Origin: Streptosporangium sp. NBC_01495
GTDB taxonomy: Bacteria; Actinomycetota; Actinomycetes; Streptosporangiales; Streptosporangiaceae
Length of the DNA stretch: 64,000 bases
NCBI RefSeq assembly: GCF_036250735.1
Contig: NZ_CP109430.1
Span: forward strand, 9,920,001-9,984,000
Reading direction: 5' to 3'
The notes beneath the pieces are model-generated. The model was not told the origin of the DNA. It worked only from the letters and a program-made list of their open reading frames with translations, and searched no databases. Positions 45,223-55,376 of the stretch are shown piece after piece (the stretch's first letter is position 1; every line of letters begins with the position of its first letter). The translations under genes were made by a program, and so were the position numbers.

Positions 45223-45721
45223 CGAGGCAGTCTTCCGCACCCGTCCCGCCCGCGCCACCTTTGGCAAGGTTCTTGGCCATCAGGGCCAGCCAGGCCGGGT
45301 GGTGGCCGCCTGAGGAGATGGCGCGGACCCCGGCTTGGCCGTCGTGGCCGGTGCCGGTGAGGATGACCGCCAGCACTCGGGGGCCGCAGGTGACGGCCAA
45401 GGTGGCCAGCAGCAGGTCGGCCGAGGGGCGGGCCGGGGGCAGCGCGCCGGTGGCGATGAGCGCGACATGCGCCGGGGAGGTGACCAGCAGGTGCTGGCCC
45501 GGCGGCACGACCAGCACCAGGCCCGCCCGCAGGGCGGCCCCGTCGTCGGCGACCTGCACCTCCAAGGCGGTCCGTCGGTTCAAGATGTCGACCAGCTTGC
45601 TGTCGTGGGTGGGATCTTGATGCAGGGCGACCAGCAGCGCGGCGGGCAGATCGGCCGGTAGCGGTGCCAGGACCCGCGACAGCGCCTCCAGGCCGCCGGC
45701 CGAGGCGATCAACGCCACCAC
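45212..45721 (-). pseudogene. CheB-like methylesterase, 3' truncated
   Basis: About 140 residues match stand-alone CheB methylesterase domains. Ser sits in ASAGGLEA, His in LHQDPTH and Asp in TGTGHDGQAG, so all three catalytic residues are present. After AISSGG the usual VIAQDEATSE segment and final 35-40 residues are missing, replaced by a Gly/Ala run ending in TGA. GTG 45721 has AGGAG upstream, so it may be translated. It probably does not fold correctly. No other chemotaxis genes are present, so the function would not be chemotaxis. Confidence 0.7.
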
Positions 45722-45738
45722 CGCGAACTCCTGCGGCC

Positions 45739-46323
45739 CACAAACCCAACGCGATGCCGCAGTCCGTCCTGGACCGGCTCTCCACCCGCTACGAGCTGAT
45801 CTTCCTGCTCGTCAAGCAGCGCTTCTACTGGTTCGACCTCGACGCCGTCCGCCAGCCGTACACCGGAGACCGACCTCTCTCCCGCCGGTTTCGTCAGGGC
45901 GGCATGAAACCGAACGCCATCCAGACGCCCTGGTCACCCGTCGGCAAGTACAGCGAAGCGGCATCCTTCGGGGTGCATCCCGGCACCTCGCTGCTGCCGA
46001 CCAGCCAGACACACAACGCCGCCCATCCTGACGGCCGGAACCCCGGTGACGTCTGGACGATCTCCACCCGCCCTTACAAGGGCGCCCACTACGCCCCGTT
46101 CCCCAGCGACATCCCCTTGCGAGCTGTTGCCGCAGGTTGCCGACCCGACGGCACCGTCCTAGATCCGTTCTCCGGAGCGGCAACAACGGCTCTTGCCGCG
46201 CGGCAACTCGGACGGCAGTTCATCGGTATCGAGCTGCACGAGGCCTACACCACTCATCGAGTGCTGGAGTCTTACAGGAAGGTGAGCGATGGCGTGAAGC
46301 GTCACTGGCAACTTAAAAAGTGA
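45739..46323 (+). pseudogene. DNA methyltransferase, C-terminal part
   Basis: From HKPNAMPQSV onward the sequence matches the C-terminal two thirds of beta-class site-specific DNA methyltransferases: RYELIFLLVKQRFYWFDLDA, then the SAM-binding DPFSGAATTALAARQLGR...GIEL. The N-terminal DPPY catalytic motif is absent. The join lies at about 45735, back to back with the CheB-like fragment start. The frame upstream is open only by chance. It is a truncated remnant, possibly of a mobile element's modification gene. Confidence 0.8.
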
Positions 46324-46411
46324 TGTTCAAGTTGTGAGGTGAAGGTCTCCAGCGACATCCCACCTGCTGTCGATGTGGACTGATCTCTGTCACCTGATCA
46401 GGGGTGATCCC

Positions 46412-46433
46412 GCTAACGAACGGCTAACAAACG
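46412..46433. repeat. tandem 11-bp repeat, integrase arm-site-like
   Basis: GCTAACGAACG is followed immediately by GCTAACAAACG. Such repeats sit near the attachment site of actinomycete integrative elements, where integrase or excisionase arms bind. This one lies 56 bp outside the tRNA-derived repeat at 46489. Confidence 0.6.
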
Positions 46434-46442
46434 ATCAAAAGG

Positions 46443-46467
46443 CCAGATCCGTGATCTCCGGATCTGG
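46443..46467. terminator. hairpin near att-like repeat
   Basis: CCAGATCC and GGATCTGG form an 8-bp stem with 9-base loop, preceded by AAAA. On the plus strand it follows the methyltransferase fragment by 120 bases. Confidence 0.6.
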
Positions 46468-46488
46468 TCGCTGAGCTGGTGAAACTGG

Positions 46489-46532
46489 GTGGGGCTACCA
46501 GGACTTGAACCTGGGACCTCTTCCTTATCAGG
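46489..46532. repeat. 44-bp copy of the tRNA-Ile 3' half (att-like)
   Basis: It is identical to 49515-49558, the 3' half of the intact tRNA-Ile gene from the anticodon loop to the end plus one flanking base, in the same orientation, 3026 bp away. This is the classic footprint left by integration into a tRNA gene. Confidence 0.93.
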
Positions 46533-46592
46533 CAAGGCGGGCGGAGGCGGGACTATGAGTTACACCCGCTCCCACCTGCGCATACGGTCCAC

Positions 46593-46647
46593 GGTGATCC
46601 ACCGACGTCCAGCCTCGTCCGTGGTCGGTGTCACCCAGTTGGCCACT
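46593..46647. repeat. 55-bp direct repeat, copy 2
   Basis: It matches 38838-38892 at 54 of 55 positions. On the minus strand it encodes VANWVTPTTDEAGRRWIT and, in this copy, continues to VDRMRRWERV and a stop, so it could be the true 3' end of some mobile-element gene. It lies just inside the tRNA-derived repeat. Confidence 0.9.
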
Positions 46648-46662
46648 CAGGGACTTCCCGAT

Positions 46663-47133
46663 TCAGCCGATGTACGGCGAGGCCGCCCCGTCGAGAAAGT
46701 GCCCGATCCGGAGTCGCTGGGTGTCGTGCATCAACAACTTGTCGATCTCTTCCCTGCTGACCCAGCGGACGTCGGTCGACTCGTCGCTGATCGCGAGCGC
46801 TCCGCCCACGACACGGGCCGTCAGGCAGACGTTGAACTGGCGGCGTACCTCTCCGTCGCTGTAGGCGATGATGTGCCGGGCGTCGGTGTAGAGGCCGACC
46901 ATCCCGGTCACCTCGACGTCGTAGCCGGTCTCCTCCTTCACCTCCCGTACGGCTGCCTGCGGCACCGACTCGGTGAGATCCATCCCGCCTCCGGGTAGCG
47001 CCCACAGCCCGTTGTCGGTACGCCTTTGCATAAGGATGCGTCCCCGGTCGTCGACGACCACGGCGGACACCCCCACGACCAGGCTGTTCGGCCCGGGGGC
47101 GTCGGGATCGTCGTAGTACTCGGTGCGGGCCAC
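46663..47133 (-). CDS. NUDIX hydrolase
   Basis: This 156-residue protein has a complete Nudix box, GGGMDLTESVPQAAVREVKEETG in outline (Gx5Ex7REVxEExG), at about residues 47-69. The box binds metal and cleaves nucleoside diphosphates linked to another moiety. In actinomycete integrative elements a NUDIX gene commonly accompanies the replication/transfer regulators (as in pSAM2), which fits its place inside the att-flanked segment. The HTH-TPR gene lies 87 bases upstream on the same strand. Confidence 0.92.
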   Translation of the reverse strand: MARTEYYDDPDAPGPNSLVVGVSAVVVDDRGRILMQRRTDNGLWALPGGGMDLTESVPQAAVREVKEETGYDVEVTGMVGLYTDARHIIAYSDGEVRRQFNVCLTARVVGGALAISDESTDVRWVSREEIDKLLMHDTQRLRIGHFLDGAASPYIG

Positions 47134-47220
47134 TTACCGCTCCTCGCCGGGTAGTCGGGACTGTTTCCACACGGCTTCGAACCCGGGGACCCAGGCGTCG
47201 AACAGTTCTTTTCGTGAGAA

Positions 47221-48483
47221 TCAGCCCCCGCTTGTGCGGTCGGCAGCTGTAAGAGCCTCCTGCAAGGTGGCGGCCTGAGGTGACTCTCTCCGCCGGAGAA
47301 GGGCCGCGACAGCGACCAGTTCCCTGCGGGCATGGCGGTTCAGTTCGACAGCGTCAGCCACGACGGGCAGGCTCACCTGCACGGCCGCCGCCGCGTCTCC
47401 GGCTTCGGCGTGGGCCTTGGCCAGGCATGAGCCGTACCAGGCACGATCCCGCTTGTAGCTCTCCGGCAGGCCGGACAGCCCGTCCGTCAGCAGGTCGATC
47501 GCCTTGGGCCAGTTCGCAAGGTGCAGTTCGGTCATGCCGCGCTGGAGGCGGAACCACGTCTCGTCGTAGAAGTACATCCACACCGGCTCGTCGTCGGTGT
47601 GCTCGGCGGCCTGGCGGATCAGGGCCTCGGCCTCGTCCAACAGCGTGCGGGCGGGCCTGGCGTCGCCTGCGAGCGCGTGACCTCGGGCGGCCATCTGCGC
47701 GGCCATTCCCCGCACACCCGGTGTCACTCGGCCGTCGTGCCAGCGGGCCGCGTCGGCGAGCCGAACACACCTGCGGGCATTGCCCGCACTCCATGCCTGG
47801 TGAGCCTTCATGCTGAGCGTGGTCATGGCCATGTTCACGTCGTCGATCTCCAACGCCCAGTCGTGCGCGCGGTCGTACCAGGCGAGCGCGGCGGCCTGGT
47901 CGTCGACGTCCAGCGACATCCACGCGACGAACTGGGCGTACTGCGCGGCCAGGTCCACCACCGTGTCGGCCAGCGATCCGCGGGCGCCCCGGGCAAGCTC
48001 GACCACCACGCCGAGCTGTTGCCGCACGATGCCGAGCAACGGACGCGAGCCGATGGTGTCTTCGACCTTGCGGTGTTCGGCAAGACAGGTCGCCAGCCAG
48101 TCCACGGTGCGCTGATCCACCCGGCTGGGCTGCTGGACGCTGCGGGCGATCCGCTCGAACAGATCGGCGTCGGGTGCGACGGTCGGCAGGGGCAGCGCGG
48201 GCACCGGGAGGCTGGGGCGCTCGGCGAGGTCGAACAGGTCGGCCTCGGTGCTCCGCAGTGCGCGGGCGTACAGCAGGCGGTAGCGCTCGCTGGGGTAGTG
48301 GTCGCCGCGTTCCCATCCCCGGATGGTCCGCGTGAGGTCGTCGATGCTGGGCAGTTTGCCGCGCTGTTCTCCGGCGGCTTCCTTGAGCCGACGTGCCATG
48401 TCCGCCACGGTGCCGACCTTGGCCTTGCGCTCCTCGCGCAGCCGTACGGCCCACTCGAGGGGTGTTCCTGGGGTGCCCATCAT
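47221..48483 (-). CDS. HTH regulator with TPR-like domain (AICE type)
   Basis: This 420-residue protein has an N-terminal XRE-like helix-turn-helix (about residues 5-70, with IDDLTRTIRGWERGDHYPS) and a long helical C-terminus of TPR character (DDQAAALAWYDRAHDWAL, QRGMTELHLANWPKAIDLL). Such regulators occur on mobile elements and beside secondary-metabolism genes. GGAGGTGA lies just upstream; the second ATG (48480) has the better spacing. It probably binds the 16-bp palindrome in the divergent promoter region and controls itself and the two small genes. Confidence 0.88.
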   Translation of the reverse strand: MMGTPGTPLEWAVRLREERKAKVGTVADMARRLKEAAGEQRGKLPSIDDLTRTIRGWERGDHYPSERYRLLYARALRSTEADLFDLAERPSLPVPALPLPTVAPDADLFERIARSVQQPSRVDQRTVDWLATCLAEHRKVEDTIGSRPLLGIVRQQLGVVVELARGARGSLADTVVDLAAQYAQFVAWMSLDVDDQAAALAWYDRAHDWALEIDDVNMAMTTLSMKAHQAWSAGNARRCVRLADAARWHDGRVTPGVRGMAAQMAARGHALAGDARPARTLLDEAEALIRQAAEHTDDEPVWMYFYDETWFRLQRGMTELHLANWPKAIDLLTDGLSGLPESYKRDRAWYGSCLAKAHAEAGDAAAAVQVSLPVVADAVELNRHARRELVAVAALLRRRESPQAATLQEALTAADRTSGG

Positions 48484-48501
48484 TCACCTCCGGATATTCG
48501 C

Positions 48502-48517
48502 GGATACGGCCGTATCC
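48502..48517. promoter_or_regulatory. 16-bp perfect palindrome, operator candidate
   Basis: GGATACGGCCGTATCC reads the same on both strands. It lies in the 92-bp space between the divergent HTH-TPR regulator and the small orphan genes, 19 bases before the regulator's start. Confidence 0.82.
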
Positions 48518-48575
48518 CTGGCTATCTCCCATTGTCATCGTGCCCTGCTAGAGCGCGGCGACTTAGCTGAACGTG

Positions 48576-48920
48576 ATGATTACTTCACGGGTTCCGACGG
48601 CTGAGGATCCGGCTCTGCGCTCGATGCAACGACTTCACGCGGAGCTTGAGAGCCTGGGCATCACCTCCGACGTCCACCATGGGCACGGCGCGGCCCTGCT
48701 GAGTGTGTGGGTGGACCTGCTCGTCTGGTCCGACGGCTTCCACTTCAGGTGGTGGAACGGCGAGCACTCCGCGCGTACAGGCCGCAGGAAGTACGCGGCA
48801 CATCCAGCAGAGAATCCGGCAACGGCGGCTCGCCGGATCGCCACTCGCTACGCCGATCTCCGCACAACGCACCCCGAGCCCCCGCTGAGAGCGCTGAGCG
48901 CAGAAGCGGCACCGTTGTGA
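48576..48920 (+). CDS. small orphan protein of the tRNA-Ile element
   Basis: This 114-residue protein has no recognised domain. It has a predicted helical start (LRSMQRLHAELESLGI), a strand-rich centre (LLSVWVDLLVWSDGFHFRWW) and an Arg-rich helix (ATAARRIATRYADL). Similar small proteins are common next to HTH regulators in actinomycete mobile elements. ATG 48576 (GTG 48573 also possible). It overlaps the next gene by one base (TGATG), so the two are coupled. Confidence 0.7.
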   Translation: MITSRVPTAEDPALRSMQRLHAELESLGITSDVHHGHGAALLSVWVDLLVWSDGFHFRWWNGEHSARTGRRKYAAHPAENPATAARRIATRYADLRTTHPEPPLRALSAEAAPL

Positions 48921-49204
48921 TGGTGCTGGAGACCTGCGTGAGCCCACACCTGGCCATGCCACAACGCGATCATGTCCGACTCGACTGGCACACACCCGAC
49001 CGGGTCCTGGAGCGGGTGCGGCCGGTGGCGTGGACGTGCGGGTGCCGGGCCACGGTGTACGAGCTGTTCCAGGGCGGCGGGCAGGGATTCATCCGGCGCA
49101 CCCTTCAACTCGACGACGGCCACCAGGTGGACGAGAGCCACCGCTGGTCGATCGCCAAAGCTCGGGCAACCTGGACGGCACTGCTGTCCGGGAAAGCCCG
49201 GTAG
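48920..49204 (+). CDS. small orphan protein of the tRNA-Ile element, coupled
   Basis: This 94-residue protein of unknown function has core WTCGCRATVYELFQGGGQGFIRR that resembles small proteins encoded beside HTH regulators in mobile elements. A CGC pair could bind metal or be structural. ATG 48920 overlaps the previous stop. It probably acts with the preceding protein under the divergent HTH-TPR regulator. Confidence 0.7.
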   Translation: MVLETCVSPHLAMPQRDHVRLDWHTPDRVLERVRPVAWTCGCRATVYELFQGGGQGFIRRTLQLDDGHQVDESHRWSIAKARATWTALLSGKAR

Positions 49205-49515
49205 AGACGGGCGTGGCGGCGTGTGCTTCGGAGGGACGGCGTCGCCACGCCTACCAGGGGCCACCATGCAGGCTTCTGGCCCATTCCCCCGCCGCCAGAC
49301 CCAGCGCATCAGACCGGGACGTGTCTGCCCCCGGAGCCGAACTGAACCGTTGGATCTTCGAACTCGGCAGTGTCTCGACAACCATGCGCGAAGCTCGGGG
49401 GCGTGGGGGCCTGGCCCCCACACCGGGGGGTTCGGGGGGTCGTCCCCCCGTGTGAACGACGAAGGAGACCTATGGAAGCGGCAAAGCCGCGACCATAGAT
49501 CTCCTATCTCCAAAG
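49205..49515. other. 311-bp gap with G/C-rich hairpins
   Basis: I see no gene. It contains two adjacent strong inverted repeats: 49403-49421 (GTGGGGGCC/GGCCCCCAC) and 49419-49454 (CACACCGGGGGG paired with CCCCCCGTGTG). These would act as a terminator at the element boundary just before the tRNA gene. Confidence 0.7.
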
Positions 49516-49589
49516 TGGGGCTACCAGGACTTGAACCTGGGACCTCTTCCTTATCAGGGAAGCGCTCTAACCGTCTGAGCTATAGCCCC
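49516..49589 (-). tRNA. tRNA-Ile (GAU anticodon)
   Basis: The minus-strand product of 74 nt has a 7-bp acceptor stem GGGGCTA/TAGCCCC with discriminator A and D-stem GCTC/GAGC. The anticodon stem CTTCC/GGAAG encloses CTGATAA (anticodon GAU), and the T-stem CCAGG/CCTGG encloses TTCAAGT. CCA is not encoded. Its 3' half is duplicated at 46489, so it served as an integration site. The location next to gyrA/DUF3566 is conserved in actinobacteria. Confidence 0.97.
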
Positions 49590-49731
49590 TCATCACACAG
49601 ACGAACGGTCTCGCACCCGCTTGGCGGAGGCGAACCCGTTCGCTCGAACAGGGAAAAGCTTACCCTGTTTCGGTACCTGCTCGCGCCATGTCCCCGCCCT
49701 CGAAAGAGGACGGGGGCACGCGACGGGCCGG

Positions 49732-50549
49732 CTACTCGGCCTCGCTGAAGGTGACCTCCACGCCGCCGACCAGGTCGGAGGCGACGTTGTAGATCACAGC
49801 GCCGAGGGTGGAGAGGGCGGTGATCAGCACGACGTTCACCGCGCCGATCAGGGCGGTGTAGCCCAGGATGCGGACCGGCTCGAACCAGGAGGCGATGTCG
49901 ACACCGCTGGTGGCCTTGCCGTCGGCCGTCGTCAGCTGGGTGACCGTCTGGATGATGTTCTCGAACACCCCGAGGCCGGACAGCACCATGTAGAGCACCG
50001 CGACCGCGATGAACAGCACCACGAAGCAGACCAGGGACACGACGAAGCTGAACTTCATGGCCGACCACGGCTCGACCCTGCGCAGCACCAGGTGCGCCTT
50101 GCGGGGCGACCTGGGACCGCCGACGTCGGCGGCCTTCCTGCCGGGCCCGTCCGACGGGGCCTGGGGCGACGACAGGCTGCCGGGCGACCACGGGGCGCGG
50201 TTGTTCTGCTGCCCGGCCGGAGGACGACCCGGCCCCCCCGGCGGGGGCGAGGACGGCGGGGGCGGTACGGGCGACTGCAGCGGTGGCGGTGGCGCGGAGG
50301 GCGGTGGAGATCCGCTTGGACGGATCCGCACCGTGGTGTCGGCCTGCTTGCCGTCCTCTGTCGTCACTTTTTTCCTGCCCTTGCGATCGTCGGATACCGA
50401 TTCATCGGTTTCCGGCGCGGGCGCGCTACCGTTAACCGGTGACGAGGCCGCCTCGACGTCCTTCGTTCCAGCGGTCTTGTCCATCTTCTCCGTCGCCTGA
50501 TCGCGTGTCGATGAGGAAGCGGGGCGCGATCCCGGTTTGCCCTGAGCAC

Positions 50550-50553
<4 letters not shown>
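49732..50553 (-). CDS. DUF3566 membrane protein
   Basis: This 273-residue protein has a long disordered N-terminus rich in Pro/Gly/Ser (about 1-150). A DUF3566 domain follows with two membrane helices (SFVVSLVCFVVLFIAVAVLYMVL and ILGYTALIGAVNVVLITALS). GTG 50553 overlaps the gyrA stop by 4 bases. This gene follows gyrA throughout actinobacteria. The function is unknown; a cell-division or envelope role is suspected from conservation. Confidence 0.92.
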
Positions 50554-53099
<2,546 letters not shown>

Positions 53100-53130
53100 A
53101 GGTCAGGATCCTTTTCTGGTACGGCTACCG

Positions 53131-55077
53131 CTACACGTCGAGGAAACGGACATCCCGGGCGTTCCTAATGATGAAGGAACGGCGGGCTTCGACGTCCTCA
53201 CCCATGAGCACGCTGAACAGCTCGTCGGCCTGGGCCGCGTCGTCAAGGGTGACCTGGAGGAGAAGGCGGGTGTCGGGGTTCATGGTCGTGTCCCAGAGCT
53301 GGTTGGCGTTCATCTCGCCCAGTCCCTTGAAGCGCTGCACGTTGTCGCGCGGCCGGGGGTCGGGCTTGCCCGCGTCGATGCCGGCCTGGATGACCACGTC
53401 GCGCTCGCGGTCGGAGTAGGCGTAGGAGGCGTCCTCGCCCTTCCGGTCCCACTTGATCTTGTAGAGGGGCGGCTGGGAGAGGTAGACGTGCCCTGCCTCG
53501 ATCAGCGGCCGCATGAAGCGGAACAGCAGGGTCAGCAGCAGCGTCGTGATGTGCTGGCCGTCGACGTCGGCGTCCGCCATCAGGATGAGCTTGTGGTAGC
53601 GGAGCTTGGCGATGTCGAACTCGTCGTGCACGCCCGTGCCCATGGCGGTGATCAGCGCCTGGACCTCGTTGTTCTGCAGGACCTTGTCGATCCGGGCTTT
53701 CTCGACGTTGAGGATCTTGCCGCGGATCGGGAGGATCGCCTGGAACTTGGAGTCGCGGCCGCCCTTGGCGGAGCCGCCCGCCGAGTCACCCTCGACGATG
53801 TACAGCTCGCACTTCTCCGGGTCGCTCCACTGGCAGTCGGCCAGCTTGCCCGGCAGCCCGGAGCCCGACTCCAGCAGCGACTTGCGCCGGGTCAGGTCGC
53901 GGGCCTGGCGGGCCGCGAGGCGGGCGCGGGAGGCCTGCAGGGACTTCGTGATGATGTCCTTGGCCTCGCCGGGGTTGCGCTCGAACCAGTCGCGCAGGTG
54001 GTCGTTGCAGGCCTTCTGGACGAACGACTTCGCCTCGGTGTTGCCCAGTTTGGTCTTGGTCTGGCCCTCGAACTGCGGGTCGGCCAGCTTCACCGAGATG
54101 ATCGCGGTGAGACCCTCGCGGATGTCCTCTCCGGCGAGGTTGTCGTCCTTGCCTTCCTTGAGGAACTTCTGCTCGCGCGCGTAGCGGTTGACGATGGACG
54201 TCAGCGCCGCGCGGAAGCCCTCCTCGTGGGTGCCGCCCTCGGCGGTGTTGATCGTGTTGGCGAAGGTGTAGACCGACTCGCTGTACGAGTTGTTCCACTG
54301 CATCGCGATCTCGACGGCGATGCCCTCGCCCTGCTCCTCGAAGTCGATCACCGAGAGGTGGGCGGGCTCCTTCTTGGAGTTGAGGTGCTGGACGAAGTCG
54401 GACAGGCCGCCCTCGTAGTGGTAGGTGACCTCTTTGGGCTCGTCCTCGTCGACGAAGTCGGGGCGCTCGTCCCTGATGGAGATCGTCAGGCCCTTGTTGA
54501 GGAAGGCCATCTCCTGGAAGCGGCGCGCGAGGGTCTCGAAGTGCCAGGTCGTGGTCTCGAAGATGGTCTCGTCGGCCCAGAAGGTGATCGAGGTGCCGGT
54601 CTCGTCGGTCTTCTCCCCCTTCGCGAGGGGGGCGGTGGGCCTGGTGTCCACATAACTCTGCCGCCAGAGGTGGCCGTCGGTGCGGATCTCCACGTCGAGC
54701 TTGCTGGACAGCGCGTTGACGACGGAGACGCCCACGCCGTGCAGACCGCCGGAGACCGCGTACGACTTGTCGTCGAACTTGCCTCCCGCGTGCAGCACGG
54801 TCAGGACGACCTCGACCGCGGGACGGTTCTCGCCGGGGACGTTCCCGACGGGGATGCCGCGGCCGTTGTCGACGACCCGCACGCCGTTGTCGGCGAGCAG
54901 GGTGACCTCGATCCGGTCGGCGTGTCCGGCCAGGGCCTCGTCGACGGAGTTGTCGACGACCTCGTAGACGAGGTGGTGGAGACCGCGCTCGCCGGTGGAG
55001 CCGATGTACATGCCGGGGCGCTTACGGACCGCCTCGAGCCCTTCGAGAACGGTGATTGAGCTAGCGTCGTAGGACAA
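53131..55077 (-). CDS. gyrB: DNA gyrase subunit B
   Basis: This 648-residue subunit has a GHKL ATPase (DNSVDEALAG, GLHGVGVSVVNALS), a transducer domain, and TOPRIM with YIVEGDSAGGSAK and DADVDGQHI. I choose TTG 55077 (LSYDASSITV) because AGGAGG lies 9 bases upstream and actinobacterial GyrB proteins begin here. The frame stays open 36 codons further without a ribosome site. It is co-transcribed with gyrA. Confidence 0.96.
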   Translation of the reverse strand: MSYDASSITVLEGLEAVRKRPGMYIGSTGERGLHHLVYEVVDNSVDEALAGHADRIEVTLLADNGVRVVDNGRGIPVGNVPGENRPAVEVVLTVLHAGGKFDDKSYAVSGGLHGVGVSVVNALSSKLDVEIRTDGHLWRQSYVDTRPTAPLAKGEKTDETGTSITFWADETIFETTTWHFETLARRFQEMAFLNKGLTISIRDERPDFVDEDEPKEVTYHYEGGLSDFVQHLNSKKEPAHLSVIDFEEQGEGIAVEIAMQWNNSYSESVYTFANTINTAEGGTHEEGFRAALTSIVNRYAREQKFLKEGKDDNLAGEDIREGLTAIISVKLADPQFEGQTKTKLGNTEAKSFVQKACNDHLRDWFERNPGEAKDIITKSLQASRARLAARQARDLTRRKSLLESGSGLPGKLADCQWSDPEKCELYIVEGDSAGGSAKGGRDSKFQAILPIRGKILNVEKARIDKVLQNNEVQALITAMGTGVHDEFDIAKLRYHKLILMADADVDGQHITTLLLTLLFRFMRPLIEAGHVYLSQPPLYKIKWDRKGEDASYAYSDRERDVVIQAGIDAGKPDPRPRDNVQRFKGLGEMNANQLWDTTMNPDTRLLLQVTLDDAAQADELFSVLMGEDVEARRSFIIRNARDVRFLDV

Positions 55078-55314
55078 GTGCGAAATCCTCCTGCCGCGGA
55101 CACGCGGCAGGGAGACAACATGTAGCCCCGCCGTGCCCGTCACCGTCGTGAATGCCCCGATGCGTTCACCCAGGGGAGCCGGCATGCTCGCCGGGGGGTG
55201 ACACGCAAACGGACGTGTCCGGAATTCGATTTCATTCTAGCGGCTCAGAGCACATCATGTGGCATTGACGGCCTCTGGAATGGCCTGTCGCGCGACGATC
55301 ATCGCCTTGAACAT

Positions 55315-55332
55315 CCCCCTACGCGGAGGGGG
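55315..55332 (-). terminator. hairpin in the DUF721-gyrB gap
   Basis: CCCCCT and AGGGGG pair over a 6-base loop, 45 bases after the DUF721 stop on the minus strand. It probably ends the dnaA-to-DUF721 transcript. The rest of the 299-bp gap (55078-55376) should contain the gyrB promoter; I cannot assign it reliably. Confidence 0.55.
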
Positions 55333-55376
55333 TTCGTCGCGCCAGAGGAGCCGCTGATCCGTTTTCCAGGCCCGGT

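Larger units (their letters stand above)
46489..49558. mobile_element. tRNA-Ile-integrated element remnant (about 3 kb)
   Basis: The 44-bp direct repeats at each end define it. Contents are a NUDIX hydrolase, an HTH-TPR regulator, a divergent pair of small orphan genes and hairpin-rich DNA. NUDIX and HTH regulators are frequent cargo of actinomycete integrative and conjugative elements (pSAM2-like). No integrase, excisionase, replication or transfer gene remains inside, so it is a fixed remnant or depends on functions elsewhere. Confidence 0.75.

Noticed and set aside
46489..46998. Plus-strand 169-codon frame over the att-like repeat and the NUDIX gene
   Set aside because: Antisense to NUDIX and partly tRNA-derived; not a gene.
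54660..54800. Coumarin-resistance change in GyrB
   Set aside because: The arginine in the HLWRQ segment equivalent to E. coli Arg136 is present.
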